In this document: in pieces, positions 28,063 to 37,429 of the stretch
How positions within the stretch are numbered: position 1 is the stretch's first letter
Layout of the letters: every line of letters begins with the position of its first letter
Source of the DNA: Aquincola tertiaricarbonis
GTDB taxonomy: Bacteria; Pseudomonadota; Gammaproteobacteria; Burkholderiales; Burkholderiaceae_C
Direction: 5' to 3'
DNA: 64,000 nucleotides
Assembly (NCBI RefSeq): GCF_000969605.1
Contig: NZ_JZUE01000007.1
Span: 186,001 to 250,000, forward strand
Made by a program: the position numbers and the translations under genes
The notes under the pieces: generated by a model
Told to the model about the DNA's origin: nothing
What the model saw: only the letters and a program-made list of their open reading frames with translations
The model's database searches: none

Positions 28063-29793
28063 ATGGCCCCTGCCTGGATCTCGGCGGTCAACCGCCATGT
28101 GCCCGTGCGCTACACGGCGGTGTTCGCCTGCGCGGTGGCCGCGCTGCTGGGCAGCTTCGCCTGGATCGGCTTCGGCAGCGGCGGCTGGGTGGCGCTGCTT
28201 GGCCTGGCGGGCCTGGCCATCGGCGTGCACGACCTGCGCCAGCCGCAGCACTCCATCCTGCGCAACTACCCGGTGATCGGGCACCTGCGCTTCCTGCTGG
28301 AGTTCATCCGGCCGGAGATGCGGCAGTACTTCATCGAGAGCGACAACGAGGCCGCGCCCTTCTCGCGCCAGCAGCGCTCGCTGGTCTACCAGCGTGCCAA
28401 GGGCGAACCGGACAACCGGCCCTTCGGCACGCAGATGGACGTGAAGCAGCCGGGCTACGAGTGGATCAACCATTCCATCGCGCCCACGCGGATCGACAGC
28501 CACGACTTCCGCATCACCATCGGCGCCGGCCGCGCGCAGCCCTACAGCGCCAGCGTGTTCAACATCTCGGCCATGAGCTTCGGCGCGCTGTCGGCCAACG
28601 CGGTGCTGGCGCTCAACGGCGGCGCCCGGCGGGGCAACTTTGCGCACGACACCGGCGAAGGCTCGATCAGCCGCTACCACCGCGAGCATGGCGGCGACCT
28701 GATCTGGGAGATCGGCTCCGGCTACTTCGGCTGCCGCAACGACGACGGTTCCTTCAACGAGGAACGCTTCGTCGCCAATGCCACCGACCCGCAGGTGAAG
28801 ATGATCGAGCTGAAGCTGAGCCAGGGCGCCAAGCCCGGCCATGGCGGCGTGCTGCCCGGCCCGAAAGTCACGCCGGAGATCGCCGCGGCGCGGGGCGTGC
28901 CGGTGGGCGTGGCCTGCATCAGCCCCTCACGCCACGGCGCCTTCGACACGCCGGTGCAGATGCTGCAGTTCATCGAGCGGCTGCGCACCCTGTCGGGCGG
29001 CAAGCCCACCGGCTTCAAGCTGTGCATCGGCCATCCTTGGGAATGGTTCGCCATCTGCAAGGCGATGCTGGCCACCGGCATCGTGCCCGACTTCATCGTG
29101 GTCGACGGCGCCGAAGGCGGCACCGGCGCTGCGCCCCTGGAGTTCACCGACCACGTCGGCGCGCCGCTGCAGGAAGGCCTGCTGCTGGTGCACAACACGC
29201 TGGTGGGCCTGAACCTGCGCGAGCGCATCAAGATCGGCTGCGCCGGCAAGGTGATCAGCGCCTTCGACATCGCGCGGATGATGGCGCTGGGCGCCGACTG
29301 GTGCAATTCGGCGCGCGGTTTCATGTTCGCGCTGGGCTGCGTGCAGGCCCAGACCTGCCACACCGGCCACTGCCCCACCGGCGTGACCACGCAGGACCCC
29401 GTGCGCCAGAAGGCGCTGGTGGTGCCCGACAAGGCCGAGCGGGTCTACCGCTTCCACCACAACACGCTGGAAGCACTGAAGGAACTGGTGCAGGCCGCGG
29501 GCCTGAAGCACCCCAACCAGATCACGGCCGCGCACATCGTGCACCGGGTGTCCGACCACGAGGTGCGGCTGCTGATCAACCAGCTGCCCTTCCTGCGGCC
29601 GGGCCAGTTGCTGGCCGCCATCGAAGGCCGCGAGGACTGGCCGCATGCCGTCTACAGCCTGTACTGGAAGCTGGCGCGGGCCGAGAGCTTCGAGCCGGTG
29701 ACCGGCGAAGGCCCGGCGCTGGAGCGGGCCGCCAACCCGCCGATGCCGCCCACGCAGGCCGCGCAGGCGGGCCAGGCGACGCAGGCCGCCTGA
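28063..29793 (+). CDS. FMN-binding glutamate synthase family protein (membrane-linked)
   Basis: A 576-residue protein with two N-terminal hydrophobic helices (about 15-60), followed by the FMN/3Fe-4S TIM barrel of glutamate synthase. It has NISAMSFGALSANAV, GAKPGHGGVLPGPKVTPEIA, FIVVDGAEGGTGAAP, and the iron-sulfur cluster region CVQAQTCHTGHCPTG. It lacks the amidotransferase domain of true GltB and the membrane anchor is unusual for GltB, so it is a stand-alone relative of unknown substrate. No gltD is adjacent. Confidence 0.88.
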   Translation: MAPAWISAVNRHVPVRYTAVFACAVAALLGSFAWIGFGSGGWVALLGLAGLAIGVHDLRQPQHSILRNYPVIGHLRFLLEFIRPEMRQYFIESDNEAAPFSRQQRSLVYQRAKGEPDNRPFGTQMDVKQPGYEWINHSIAPTRIDSHDFRITIGAGRAQPYSASVFNISAMSFGALSANAVLALNGGARRGNFAHDTGEGSISRYHREHGGDLIWEIGSGYFGCRNDDGSFNEERFVANATDPQVKMIELKLSQGAKPGHGGVLPGPKVTPEIAAARGVPVGVACISPSRHGAFDTPVQMLQFIERLRTLSGGKPTGFKLCIGHPWEWFAICKAMLATGIVPDFIVVDGAEGGTGAAPLEFTDHVGAPLQEGLLLVHNTLVGLNLRERIKIGCAGKVISAFDIARMMALGADWCNSARGFMFALGCVQAQTCHTGHCPTGVTTQDPVRQKALVVPDKAERVYRFHHNTLEALKELVQAAGLKHPNQITAAHIVHRVSDHEVRLLINQLPFLRPGQLLAAIEGREDWPHAVYSLYWKLARAESFEPVTGEGPALERAANPPMPPTQAAQAGQATQAA

Positions 29794-29799
29794 GCCTGC

Positions 29800-30420
29800 T
29801 CAGGCCGTCGGCGGCGCCGTGTCGGCGAAGCTGGCACGGGCGGCCAGCTTGTCCAGCAACTTGCCCAGGTTGGGATGCTGGCTGCGCCACTCCACCTGCG
29901 GGAAGCGGAAGTCGGTGTAGGCCAGCGCGCAGCCCACCGCGATGTCGGCCAGCGTCAGGTGGTTGCCGCCGCAGCACCAGGGCTTGTCGCCCAGGCCCTT
30001 GGCCATCGCCTTCAGCGAGGCGTCCACCTTGACCATCTGGCGGTCGATCCAGGCCTGCGAGCGCTCGCCCTCGGCGCGGCCGGGCCAGGTCTGCTCCAGG
30101 CGGGCGAGGATCAGCGCGTCCAGCACGCCGTCGGCCAGCGCCTCCCAGGTGCGCACCTCGGCGCGTTCGCGGCCGGCGGTGGGCAGCAGCTTGCCCACGG
30201 GCGACAGCGCATCCACGTACTCGACGATCACGCGGCTGTCGAAGACGGCTTCGCCGCCTTCCATCACCAGGCAGGGCACCTTGCCCAGCGGGTTGGACGC
30301 GAGGATGGCGTCGCTGCCCCACACGTCTTCCTGCACGAACTGGTAGTCCAGCTTCTTCTCCGCCAACACGATGCGCACCTTGCGCACGTACGGGCTGGTC
30401 AACGATCCGATCAGTTTCAT
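29800..30420 (-). CDS. Glutathione S-transferase family protein
   Basis: A 206-residue GST of the YibF-like type: MKLIGSLTSPYVRKVRIVL (Ser near residue 9 as probable catalytic residue), ASNPLGKVPCLV, FDSRVIVEYVD, and a C-terminal helical domain with LTLADIAVGCALAY. It is 45 bases after codA on the same strand, so it may end that transcript. It is the third GST in the window. The substrate is unknown. Confidence 0.88.
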   Translation of the reverse strand: MKLIGSLTSPYVRKVRIVLAEKKLDYQFVQEDVWGSDAILASNPLGKVPCLVMEGGEAVFDSRVIVEYVDALSPVGKLLPTAGRERAEVRTWEALADGVLDALILARLEQTWPGRAEGERSQAWIDRQMVKVDASLKAMAKGLGDKPWCCGGNHLTLADIAVGCALAYTDFRFPQVEWRSQHPNLGKLLDKLAARASFADTAPPTA

Positions 30421-30465
30421 AGTTCTGGCTGCCCCTACCCTGTGCGGCCGATTCTAGTCACGGGC

Positions 30466-31746
30466 TCAGCGCGCCAGCGTCCAGTCCACCTCGGGGGGCC
30501 GGCCGGGCAGCTGCAGCAGGCTGCGCACGGGCGCCGACTCGGCCAGCACCGCGCCGCCGCGCACCACCAGCAGCCGGTGCGCGCGCAGGCGCAGCGCCTC
30601 CACCGGCGTGCGGGCCTGCAGCAGCACGAAGTCGCCGCGGCAGCCGGGCGCCAGCCCGTAGCCTTCCAGGCCGAGGATGCGCGCGCTGTTGACCGTCACC
30701 GCATCGAAGCAGGCCTGCATGCCGCCCTGCGAAGTCATCTGCGCCACGTGCAGGCCCATGGCGGCCACCTCCAGCATGTCGCCGGAGCCGAGCGAATACC
30801 ACGGGTCCATCACGCAGTCATGGCCGAAGCCCACGTTCACGCCCGCGGCCATCAGCTCGGGCACGCGCGTCATGCCGCGGCGCTTGGGGTAGGTGTCGTG
30901 CCGGCCCTGCAGCGTGATGTTGATCAGCGGGTTGGCCACCGCATGCACGCCGGCCTCCGCGATCAGCGGCAGCAGCTTGCTCACATAGTAGTTGTCCATC
31001 GAGTGCATGGACGTGAGGTGCGAGCCGGTGACCCGGCCCTGCAGCCCCAGCCGATGCGCATGGAAGGCCAGCGTCTCGATGTGGCGCGACATGGGGTCGT
31101 CGCTCTCGTCGCAGTGCATGTCCACGCGCAGGCCGCGGTCGGCCGCGATCTCGCACAGCACCCGCACCGACTCGGCGCCGTCGGCCATCGTGCGCTCGAA
31201 GTGCGGTATGCCGCCCACCACGTCCACGCCGAGGTCGAGCGCACGCTCCAGGTTGGCCAGCGCATTCGGCGCGCGCAGCACGCCGTCCTGCGGAAAGGCC
31301 ACCAGCTGCAGGTCGATGTAGGGCCGCACCTGCTCGCGCACCTGCAGCAGCGCCTGCACCGCCATCAGGCGGTCGTCGCACACGTCCACATGGGTGCGGA
31401 TGGCCAGCAGGCCCTTGGCCACCGCCCAGTCGCAATAGGCCAGCGCACGTTCCACCAGCGCCTCGGGCGTGAGCAGCGGCTTCAGCTCGCCCCACAGGCC
31501 GATGCCTTCCAGCAGCGTGCCGCTGGCGTTGACACGCGGCAGGCCGTAGCTCAGCGTCGCGTCCATGTGGAAGTGGGCGTCGACGAAGGGTGGGCTCAGC
31601 AGCCAGCCCTGTGCGTCGTGCACCGGCAGCTGCGGCGACGCCTGGATGTTCGGCTCCACCGCCACGATGCGGCCATCGAGCACCAGCACGTCGAGCCCGC
31701 TACGGCCGTCGGGCAGCGTGGCGTTGCGGATCAGCAGGTCGTGCAT
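30466..31746 (-). CDS. codA: Cytosine deaminase CodA
   Basis: A 426-residue metal-dependent amidohydrolase, the same length as E. coli CodA and similar throughout. It has the metal pair DAHFHMD (His58, His60), IRTHVDVCD, the catalytic-site HCDESDD, TGSHLTSMHSMD, then DTYPKRRGMTRVPEL and GFGHDCVMDPWYSLG. It converts cytosine to uracil and ammonia. Uracil phosphoribosyltransferase lies 17 bases upstream on the same strand, which makes a coherent cytosine-to-UMP salvage unit. No codB permease is adjacent. Confidence 0.85.
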   Translation of the reverse strand: MHDLLIRNATLPDGRSGLDVLVLDGRIVAVEPNIQASPQLPVHDAQGWLLSPPFVDAHFHMDATLSYGLPRVNASGTLLEGIGLWGELKPLLTPEALVERALAYCDWAVAKGLLAIRTHVDVCDDRLMAVQALLQVREQVRPYIDLQLVAFPQDGVLRAPNALANLERALDLGVDVVGGIPHFERTMADGAESVRVLCEIAADRGLRVDMHCDESDDPMSRHIETLAFHAHRLGLQGRVTGSHLTSMHSMDNYYVSKLLPLIAEAGVHAVANPLINITLQGRHDTYPKRRGMTRVPELMAAGVNVGFGHDCVMDPWYSLGSGDMLEVAAMGLHVAQMTSQGGMQACFDAVTVNSARILGLEGYGLAPGCRGDFVLLQARTPVEALRLRAHRLLVVRGGAVLAESAPVRSLLQLPGRPPEVDWTLAR

Positions 31747-31763
31747 CGACACCGCCGGCCGTT

Positions 31764-32399
31764 CTACTTGGTGCCGAAGATGCGGTCGCCGGCGTCGCCC
31801 AGGCCCGGCACGATGTAGCCGTGCTCGTCCAGCCCGCGGTCGATGGCGGCGGTGTACACCGGCACGTCGGGGTGGCTGCCGTGGAAGTTCTTCAGGCCCT
31901 CCGGCGCGGCCAGCAGGCACACGAAGCGGATGCTCTTGGGGTTGGTTTCCTTCAGCCGCTCCACCGCGGCCACGGCCGAGTTGCCGGTGGCCAGCATCGG
32001 GTCGAGCACGATGACGTCGCGCTCATGCATGTCGCTGGGCATCTTGAAGTAGTACTCCACCGCCACCAGCGTCTTCGGGTCGCGGTACAGGCCCACGTGG
32101 CCCACGCGCGCGCCGGGCACCACGTTCAGCATGCCGTCGAGAAAGCCGTTGCCCGCGCGCAGGATGCTGACGAACACCGTCTTCTTGCCGTCGATCACCG
32201 GCGCCTGCATCTTCTCGAGCGGCGTCTCGATCTCGATCATCTGCGTGCCGATGTCGCGCGTGATCTCGTACGCCATCAGCATGCTGATCTCGTTCAGCAG
32301 CCGACGGAAGCCGCTGGTGCTGCGCGTCTTCTCGCGCATCAGCGTCAGCTTGTGCTGAACCAGCGGGTGGGTGATGTGGTGGACTTGGGGCAGGCTCAT
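31764..32399 (-). CDS. upp: Uracil phosphoribosyltransferase
   Basis: Converts uracil and PRPP to UMP. The 211-residue protein is of usual length, with the PRPP-binding loop [14 protein letters not shown] and the C-terminal uracil site [17 protein letters not shown]. The start [11 protein letters not shown] is where the family begins; the 17-codon extension upstream lacks similarity. It lies just upstream of codA. In the yeast URC pathway a uracil phosphoribosyltransferase works with URC1 and URC4, whose homologues lie about 8 kb away. Confidence 0.96.
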   Translation of the reverse strand: MSLPQVHHITHPLVQHKLTLMREKTRSTSGFRRLLNEISMLMAYEITRDIGTQMIEIETPLEKMQAPVIDGKKTVFVSILRAGNGFLDGMLNVVPGARVGHVGLYRDPKTLVAVEYYFKMPSDMHERDVIVLDPMLATGNSAVAAVERLKETNPKSIRFVCLLAAPEGLKNFHGSHPDVPVYTAAIDRGLDEHGYIVPGLGDAGDRIFGTK

Positions 32400-32462
32400 G
32401 GGCTCGTGCGGGCGGTAGACAAATGCGCTGCGAGCATACGCCGACGCCACGCGCGCGGCACG

Positions 32463-32939
32463 CTACAGGCCCAGGTCCGACAGGCCGGCGTGATCGTCCG
32501 GCCGGCGGCCCAGCGGCCAGTGGAACAGGCGGTCTTCCGCGCGGATCGGCAGGTCGTTGATGCTGGCGTAGCGCCGCTCCATCAGGCCCTGGGCGTTGAA
32601 CTGCCAGTTCTCGTTGCCGTAGCTGCGGAACCAGTGGCCGGAGTCGTCGTGCCACTCGTAGGCAAAGCGCACCGCGATGCGCGGGCCGTCGAAGGCCCAC
32701 AGCTCCTTGATCAGCCGGTAGTCCAGCTCGCGCGCCCACTTGCGCTGCAGGAACTGGCGCACCTGCTCGCGGCCCACCGGAAACTCCGCGCGGTTGCGCC
32801 ACACGGTGTCTTCGGTGTAGACGCCGGCCACGCGGTCGGGGTCGCGGCTGTTCCAGGCGTCCTCGGCCATGCGCACCTTCTGCCGCGCGCTGTCCTCGGT
32901 GAAGGGGGGAACGGGCGGGCGGGTCTCGGGTGCGGCCAT
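32463..32939 (-). CDS. DUF1348 family NTF2-like protein
   Basis: A 158-residue protein of the NTF2/SnoaL-like fold (DUF1348): [21 protein letters not shown], the pattern [10 protein letters not shown], then [23 protein letters not shown] (split across strands). Function is unproven. It sits between the cyanate block and the upp-codA pair, about 19 bases after cynS on the same strand, and may belong to the cyanate transcript. Confidence 0.85.
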   Translation of the reverse strand: MAAPETRPPVPPFTEDSARQKVRMAEDAWNSRDPDRVAGVYTEDTVWRNRAEFPVGREQVRQFLQRKWARELDYRLIKELWAFDGPRIAVRFAYEWHDDSGHWFRSYGNENWQFNAQGLMERRYASINDLPIRAEDRLFHWPLGRRPDDHAGLSDLGL

Positions 32940-32958
32940 GGCGTCTCCTTGCGTGGCG

Positions 32959-33402
32959 TCAGTAGGTCTTGTACGGCAGGAACTTGCCGCTCATGGTGAT
33001 GCTGACACGATCGCCGGCGGGATGGGCCTCGCGCTGCAGGTCCATCTTGAAATCGATGGCGCTCATGATGCCGTCGCCGAACTCTTCATGGATCAGTTCC
33101 TTGAAGGTGGTGCCGTACACGCTCACCAGCTCATAGAAGCGGTAGATCAGCGGATCGGTGGGCACGCTGGTGGGCAGGCTGCCCTTGTAGGGCACCACCA
33201 TCAGCCACTGCTTCTCGGCGGGCGTCAGGCCGAAGATCTCGGCCAGCACGCCGGCCTGCTCGGCATTCAGCGTCATCTGGCCCAGGCAGGCGGCCGTGAC
33301 CCATTCCTTGCTCAGGCCCACCCTGGCGGCCACGTCGGACCACTTCAGGCCCTGGGCCACCTTGGTGGCGATGATCTTCTCGGTGACGTCGATGCGGCTC
33401 AT
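32959..33402 (-). CDS. cynS: Cyanase (cyanate hydratase)
   Basis: Cyanase turns cyanate and bicarbonate into ammonia and two CO2. The 147-residue protein shows an N-terminal helix-turn-helix-like domain ([18 protein letters not shown]) and a C-terminal catalytic domain. Active-site Arg88 and Glu91 lie in [11 protein letters not shown], and Ser114 in [12 protein letters not shown], matching Arg96, Glu99 and Ser122 of E. coli. It overlaps the ABC ATPase gene by four bases (ATGA), so it is translationally coupled to its importer. Confidence 0.96.
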   Translation of the reverse strand: MSRIDVTEKIIATKVAQGLKWSDVAARVGLSKEWVTAACLGQMTLNAEQAGVLAEIFGLTPAEKQWLMVVPYKGSLPTSVPTDPLIYRFYELVSVYGTTFKELIHEEFGDGIMSAIDFKMDLQREAHPAGDRVSITMSGKFLPYKTY

Positions 33403-34403
33403 GCGGCTTGCTCCTTGCTGCGCGGATGGAAGGGCGTGACCTTCGGGTCCGCCGGTGGGTATTCGGTGTGCGGCGCGTCCGCGGCCTGCAGGCCGGGGCG
33501 CACTTCGGGTGGTTGGGGCGGCGCGCGGCCGTGCGACAGCGCCTGGCTGCGCTCCACCAGGAAATCGACCAGGTGGTTGCGGATGCGGTAGTACTGCGGG
33601 TCGTGGTGCAGCGTGGCGCGCTGGCGGCTGCGCGGCAGGGTGTTGACCACCACCTCCGCCACGCGGGCCTGCGGGCCGTTGCTCATCAGCAGGATGCGGT
33701 CGGCCAGCAGGATGGCCTCGTCGACGTCGTGCGTGATCATGAAGACGGTCTGCCGCGTCTCGGCGCAGATGCGCAGCAGCTCGTCCTGGATGGTGCCGCG
33801 CGTCAGCGCATCCAGCGCGCCGAATGGCTCGTCCAGCAGCAGCATGCGCGGCTCGATGGCGAAGGCGCGGGCGATGCCCACCCGCTGCTTCATGCCGCCC
33901 GACAGCTGCGAGGGCTTCTTGTCGATGGCCGGCGCCAGGCCCACCATCGCGACGAACTTCTCCACCTGCGCATCCACCTGCGCGGCGCTCCACTGCGGCC
34001 ACTTGCTGCGCACCGCGAAGGCGATGTTCTTGCGCACCGTCAGCCAGGGCATCAGCGCATGGCCCTGGAACACCACGCCACGCTCGAGGCTGGGCCCGGC
34101 GATCTCGCGGCCGTCCATCAGCACCACGCCCTGGCTGGCCTGCTCCAGCCCGGCCAGCACGTTGAGGATGGTGGTCTTGCCGCAGCCGCTGTGGCCGATG
34201 ATGCAGACAAACTCGCCGGTGCGGACGCTGAAGTTCACTTGGTCGAACACCGGCTCGGCAGCGCCAGGGTAGGCCTTGGCCAAGCCCTGCACTTGTATGA
34301 GCAAGGGCAGTTCAGCGGCCGGCGCCGGGCCGCTCCCAAGCGGCCGCGCTCCCCCCTGGGGGGACGACGCTGCAGGCGTCTTGGGGGCTCCATCAGTCTG
34401 CAT
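33399..34403 (-). CDS. ABC transporter ATP-binding protein (NrtD/TauB type) for cyanate or nitrate
   Basis: A 334-residue ABC ATPase: Walker A GHSGCGKTT, Q-loop VVFQGHALMPWL, signature LSGGMKQRVGIARAF, Walker B MLLLDEPFGALD, H-loop ITHDVDEA. It resembles NrtD/CmpD/TauB proteins. The first 34 residues are a Pro/Ala/Gly-rich extension encoded by a run of inverted repeats (separate entry), and the ABC domain begins about residue 35. It overlaps the permease upstream by 11 bases and cynS downstream by four. The cyanase context favours cyanate import. Confidence 0.9.
   Translation of the reverse strand: MQTDGAPKTPAASSPQGGARPLGSGPAPAAELPLLIQVQGLAKAYPGAAEPVFDQVNFSVRTGEFVCIIGHSGCGKTTILNVLAGLEQASQGVVLMDGREIAGPSLERGVVFQGHALMPWLTVRKNIAFAVRSKWPQWSAAQVDAQVEKFVAMVGLAPAIDKKPSQLSGGMKQRVGIARAFAIEPRMLLLDEPFGALDALTRGTIQDELLRICAETRQTVFMITHDVDEAILLADRILLMSNGPQARVAEVVVNTLPRSRQRATLHHDPQYYRIRNHLVDFLVERSQALSHGRAPPQPPEVRPGLQAADAPHTEYPPADPKVTPFHPRSKEQAA
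34328..34380. repeat. Three consecutive inverted repeats (REP-like) inside the ABC ATPase 5' end
   Basis: Three palindromes follow one another: GGCCGCT/AGCGGCC (34328-34345), CCCCCC-T-GGGGGG (34351-34363) and GACGC/GCGTC (34366-34380). Together they encode the low-complexity N-terminal extension of the ATPase. Similar CCCCC/GGGGG elements are common between genes in related genera, as I recall. A second copy is not visible in this window. Confidence 0.5.
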
Positions 34404-35295
34404 AAGTGACTGCCTTTTGAAGGCGGGCGAACATCAGGTCCAGCAACATGCCCACCACGCCGATCGTGAGGATTGCGAAGATCACGTTGGGCAGCGAGAG
34501 GTTGTTCCACTCGTTCCACACGAAGTAGCCGATGCCGGTGCCGCCCACCAGCATCTCGGCCGCCACGATCACCAGCCAGGCGATGCCCATGCTGATGCGC
34601 ATGCCGGTGAGGATGGTGGGCGCCGCGGCCGGCAGGATCACTTCGAACGCACGGCGCAGCGGCTTGACCTCCAGCGTGCGGGCCACGTTCAGCCATTCGC
34701 GCCGCACGCCCGCCACGCCGAACGCGGTGTTGATCAGCATCGGCCACACCGAGCAGATGAAGATCACGAAGATGCCCGACACGCTCGAATCCTTGATCGT
34801 GTAGAGCGCCAGCGGCATCCAGGCCAGCGGCGAGATGGGCTTCAGGATCTGGATGAACGGATCGAGCGCGCGGTACAGCAGCGGGCTCATGCCGATGGCA
34901 AAGCCCAGCGGGATCGCCACCAGGGCCGCGATCAGGTAGCCCAGCGCGACGCGGCCCAGGGAATGGCCCAGCTGCAGGCCGATGCCCTTGTCGTTGGGCC
35001 CGTTGTCGTGGAAGGGGCTGGCCAGCTGCGCCCAGGCGGCGGCCCCCATCTGCGCTGGCGTGGGGAAGCCCGACTTCTGCACCGGCGAGGCCGCCGCGCC
35101 GGCCGTCGGGTCCTTGCCCATCAGCTTGGCGTATTCGATCTCCTCGGCCGTCATGCTGGCCGCGGCGGGTGCCGGAGCCGTCCCGCGCGCCGGCAGCGTG
35201 GCCACCTGCCATACCGCGAGCAGCAGCACCAGCAGCGCCAGCGACAAGGCCGCGGCACGCAGGCTCAGGTGGCTCGGCGTGGTGTTCGTCGCCAC
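34393..35295 (-). CDS. ABC transporter permease (NrtB/CmpB type) for cyanate or nitrate
   Basis: A 300-residue inner-membrane permease with about six helices. An N-terminal signal-like helix is followed by a long soluble loop (about 35-105), then the core with the BPD_transp_1 layout, including ILKPISPLAWMPLALYTI and the EAA-type region VILPAAAPTILTGMRISMGIA. It matches NrtB/CmpB/SsuC. It lies between the substrate-binding gene and the ATPase gene, forming one importer. Confidence 0.9.
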   Translation of the reverse strand: MATNTTPSHLSLRAAALSLALLVLLLAVWQVATLPARGTAPAPAAASMTAEEIEYAKLMGKDPTAGAAASPVQKSGFPTPAQMGAAAWAQLASPFHDNGPNDKGIGLQLGHSLGRVALGYLIAALVAIPLGFAIGMSPLLYRALDPFIQILKPISPLAWMPLALYTIKDSSVSGIFVIFICSVWPMLINTAFGVAGVRREWLNVARTLEVKPLRRAFEVILPAAAPTILTGMRISMGIAWLVIVAAEMLVGGTGIGYFVWNEWNNLSLPNVIFAILTIGVVGMLLDLMFARLQKAVTYAD

Positions 35296-35299
35296 TGCG

Positions 35300-36691
35300 T
35301 CAGGCCCGCTTGATGGCGAAGCTGGACACGTAGGCGTCCGGCTTCTCGGGATCGAACACCTTGCCCATGACGGTGAACTTGGGGTACGCGCCGGCCGGCG
35401 GCTTCATGTCCAGCGACTCCATCGTCTTCTTGGCGTCGGTCAGCAGGAACACCTGCTCGGCCAGCTGCTTGTAGTTGACGTCGCCCTTCACGTAGCCCCA
35501 GCGCTTCATCTGCGTGAGGATCCATACCGCCATGCTCTGCCAGGGCATGGGGTCGAAGTCGGCTCGGTCGGGCACCGACTGCACCTTGCCCAGGCCGTCG
35601 GCGAAGCGGCCGGTGAGCACCTGCGCCAGCACCGTCTCGGGCTGGTTGAGGTAGGCCTGCGGCGCGATCACCTTCGCGATCAGCTCGCGGTTCTTCGGCT
35701 CGCGCGCCATCGCGGCCGATGTCATCACCGCGCGGAACAGGGCGGCGAAGGTGTTGGGATTCTTCTGGATGAACTCGGCCGAGGTGCCGAAGGCGCAGCA
35801 CGGGTGGCCGTTCCACAGGTCCTTGGTCAGCAGGTGGATGAAGCCGATCTCCTCATACACCGCGCGCTGGTTGAACGGGTCGGGGCCCAGGTAGCCGTCG
35901 ATGTTGCCGGCGCGCAGGTTGGCCACCATCTCCGGCGGCGGCACCACGCGGATCTGGATGTCGCGATCGGGGTCGAGCCCTGCTTCGGCCACGTAGTAGC
36001 GCAGCAGGAAGTTGTGCATCGAATACTCGAAGGGCACCGCGAACTTGAAGCCCTTCCACTGCTTCGGGTCGCGCTGGTCCTTGTGCTTGTTGGCCAGCGT
36101 GATGGCCTGGCCGTTGGTGTTCTGGATCGTCGCCACCCGCATCGGCACCGGGTTGGAGCCCGCGCCCAGGCTGATGGCCAGCGGCATCGGGCTCAGGAAG
36201 TGCGTGGCGTCGTACTCCTTGTTGAGCATCTTGTCGCGGATGAGCGCCCAGCCGGCCGTCTTCACCACCTCCACGTTCAGGCCCTGCTTGCTGTAGAAGC
36301 CCAGCGGGTGGGCCATGATCAGCGGCGTGGCGCAGGTGATGGGGATGAAGCCGATCTTCAGGTCCTTCTTCTCCAGCGCGACCTTGTCCTGGGCCATCGC
36401 CTGCAGGCTGGCCAGCGGCAGCACGCTGCCGATGGCCGCCATGGCGGTGGAGCGGCCCACCGCGCGCAGGAAGCGCCGGCGCACCTCGTCCTGCGGGAAC
36501 AGCGCCTTGACCAGCGCGGCCTCGATGAAGGCATTGGCGCTGGCGATGAAGTCCTCGCTCTCGCTGCGCGCCTTCAGCGTGCCGATGGCCGCCTCGGCCT
36601 GCCCATGCTCGGCCGCGGAAGCATGCTGGCCGCAGGCGCAGCGCATCAGCAGCGGGCGGTCTGCGTCGTACGGGTCGAGGCCTGGGCTCAT
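35300..36691 (-). CDS. NrtA/CmpA-type substrate-binding protein with cysteine-bearing N-terminal extension
   Basis: A 463-residue periplasmic receptor for an oxyanion-like substrate. A Tat-type signal RRRFLR starts at residue 71, followed by a hydrophobic stretch; the mature domain from about 100 reads DLKIGFIPITCATPLIMAHPLG, as in NrtA/CmpA. The first 70 residues are an added segment with CACGQH (Cys18, Cys20, His23). An ATG at the Tat motif is absent, so the extension looks genuine. It heads the importer-cynS operon, 93 bases after a response-regulator gene. Substrate (cyanate, nitrate or other) is inferred from the cyanase neighbour. Confidence 0.88.
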   Translation of the reverse strand: MSPGLDPYDADRPLLMRCACGQHASAAEHGQAEAAIGTLKARSESEDFIASANAFIEAALVKALFPQDEVRRRFLRAVGRSTAMAAIGSVLPLASLQAMAQDKVALEKKDLKIGFIPITCATPLIMAHPLGFYSKQGLNVEVVKTAGWALIRDKMLNKEYDATHFLSPMPLAISLGAGSNPVPMRVATIQNTNGQAITLANKHKDQRDPKQWKGFKFAVPFEYSMHNFLLRYYVAEAGLDPDRDIQIRVVPPPEMVANLRAGNIDGYLGPDPFNQRAVYEEIGFIHLLTKDLWNGHPCCAFGTSAEFIQKNPNTFAALFRAVMTSAAMAREPKNRELIAKVIAPQAYLNQPETVLAQVLTGRFADGLGKVQSVPDRADFDPMPWQSMAVWILTQMKRWGYVKGDVNYKQLAEQVFLLTDAKKTMESLDMKPPAGAYPKFTVMGKVFDPEKPDAYVSSFAIKRA

Positions 36692-36784
36692 CGGGGTGTC
36701 CTTGGTGGATCGGTGAGCTGAATGCTAGGAAGCCACCCCCGCGGGCACCATCGATCAGCGCGGGTTGTTGGTGTAGGGCTGGCA

Positions 36785-37429
36785 CTACGCCAGCAACTGA
36801 TGCCTCACCGCATACAACGCCAGCTCCACGTCGTTGCGCACGCCGGTCTTCTCGAGGATGCGGGCGCGGTAGGTGCTCACGGTGTTGGGGGCCAGCACCA
36901 GCTGCTCGGCGATCTCGCCCACGCTGTGGCCGGTGGCCAGCAGGCGGAACACCTGGTGCTCGCGGTGCGACAGCCGCTCGTGCAGCGGCTGCTCGTCATC
37001 GGCGCCGCGGCCGGCGCCTACCGCGCCGGCCAGCTGCTCGGCCACGCTGGGCGTGATGAACAGGCGACCGCGCGCCACGGTGCGGATGGCGTCGATCATC
37101 TGCTCGGAATCGGCGCTCTTGTTCAGGTAGCCGGAGGCGCCCAGCTTCAGGCTGCGCACCGCGTACTGCCGGTCGGGGTAGGTGCTGAGCATCAGCACCG
37201 GCAGCTTGGGGAATTCGGCCTTGAGCTGCTTGAGCACGTCCAGCCCGTCGCGCTGCGGCATCGCGATGTCCAGCAGCAGCACGTCGATGCCGCCGCGGCG
37301 CACCGCCGCGATGGCGTCGGGGCCGTTGGCGGCCTCGCCGGCCCAGCCGATGTCGTCGGCGTCGGCCAGGATCTGCTTGATGCCCTGGCGCACGATCTGG
37401 TGGTCATCGCAGACCAGCACGTGGATCAT
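36785..37429 (-). CDS. NarL/FixJ-family response regulator
   Basis: A 214-residue regulator with a receiver domain (acidic pair DD at 8-9, phospho-acceptor Asp54 in LLLDIAMP, Lys in GYLNKSAD) and a LuxR-type helix-turn-helix (LSHREHQVFRLLATGHSVGE, then VSTYRARILEKTGV). The start overlaps the kinase stop as ATGA, making a coupled pair. The importer-cynS operon lies 93 bases downstream on the same strand and is a likely target. Confidence 0.93.
   Translation of the reverse strand: MIHVLVCDDHQIVRQGIKQILADADDIGWAGEAANGPDAIAAVRRGGIDVLLLDIAMPQRDGLDVLKQLKAEFPKLPVLMLSTYPDRQYAVRSLKLGASGYLNKSADSEQMIDAIRTVARGRLFITPSVAEQLAGAVGAGRGADDEQPLHERLSHREHQVFRLLATGHSVGEIAEQLVLAPNTVSTYRARILEKTGVRNDVELALYAVRHQLLA

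Noticed and set aside
28063-29793. Glutamate synthase large subunit GltB
   Set aside because: Only about a third of GltB length, no amidotransferase domain, two N-terminal membrane helices and no gltD partner.
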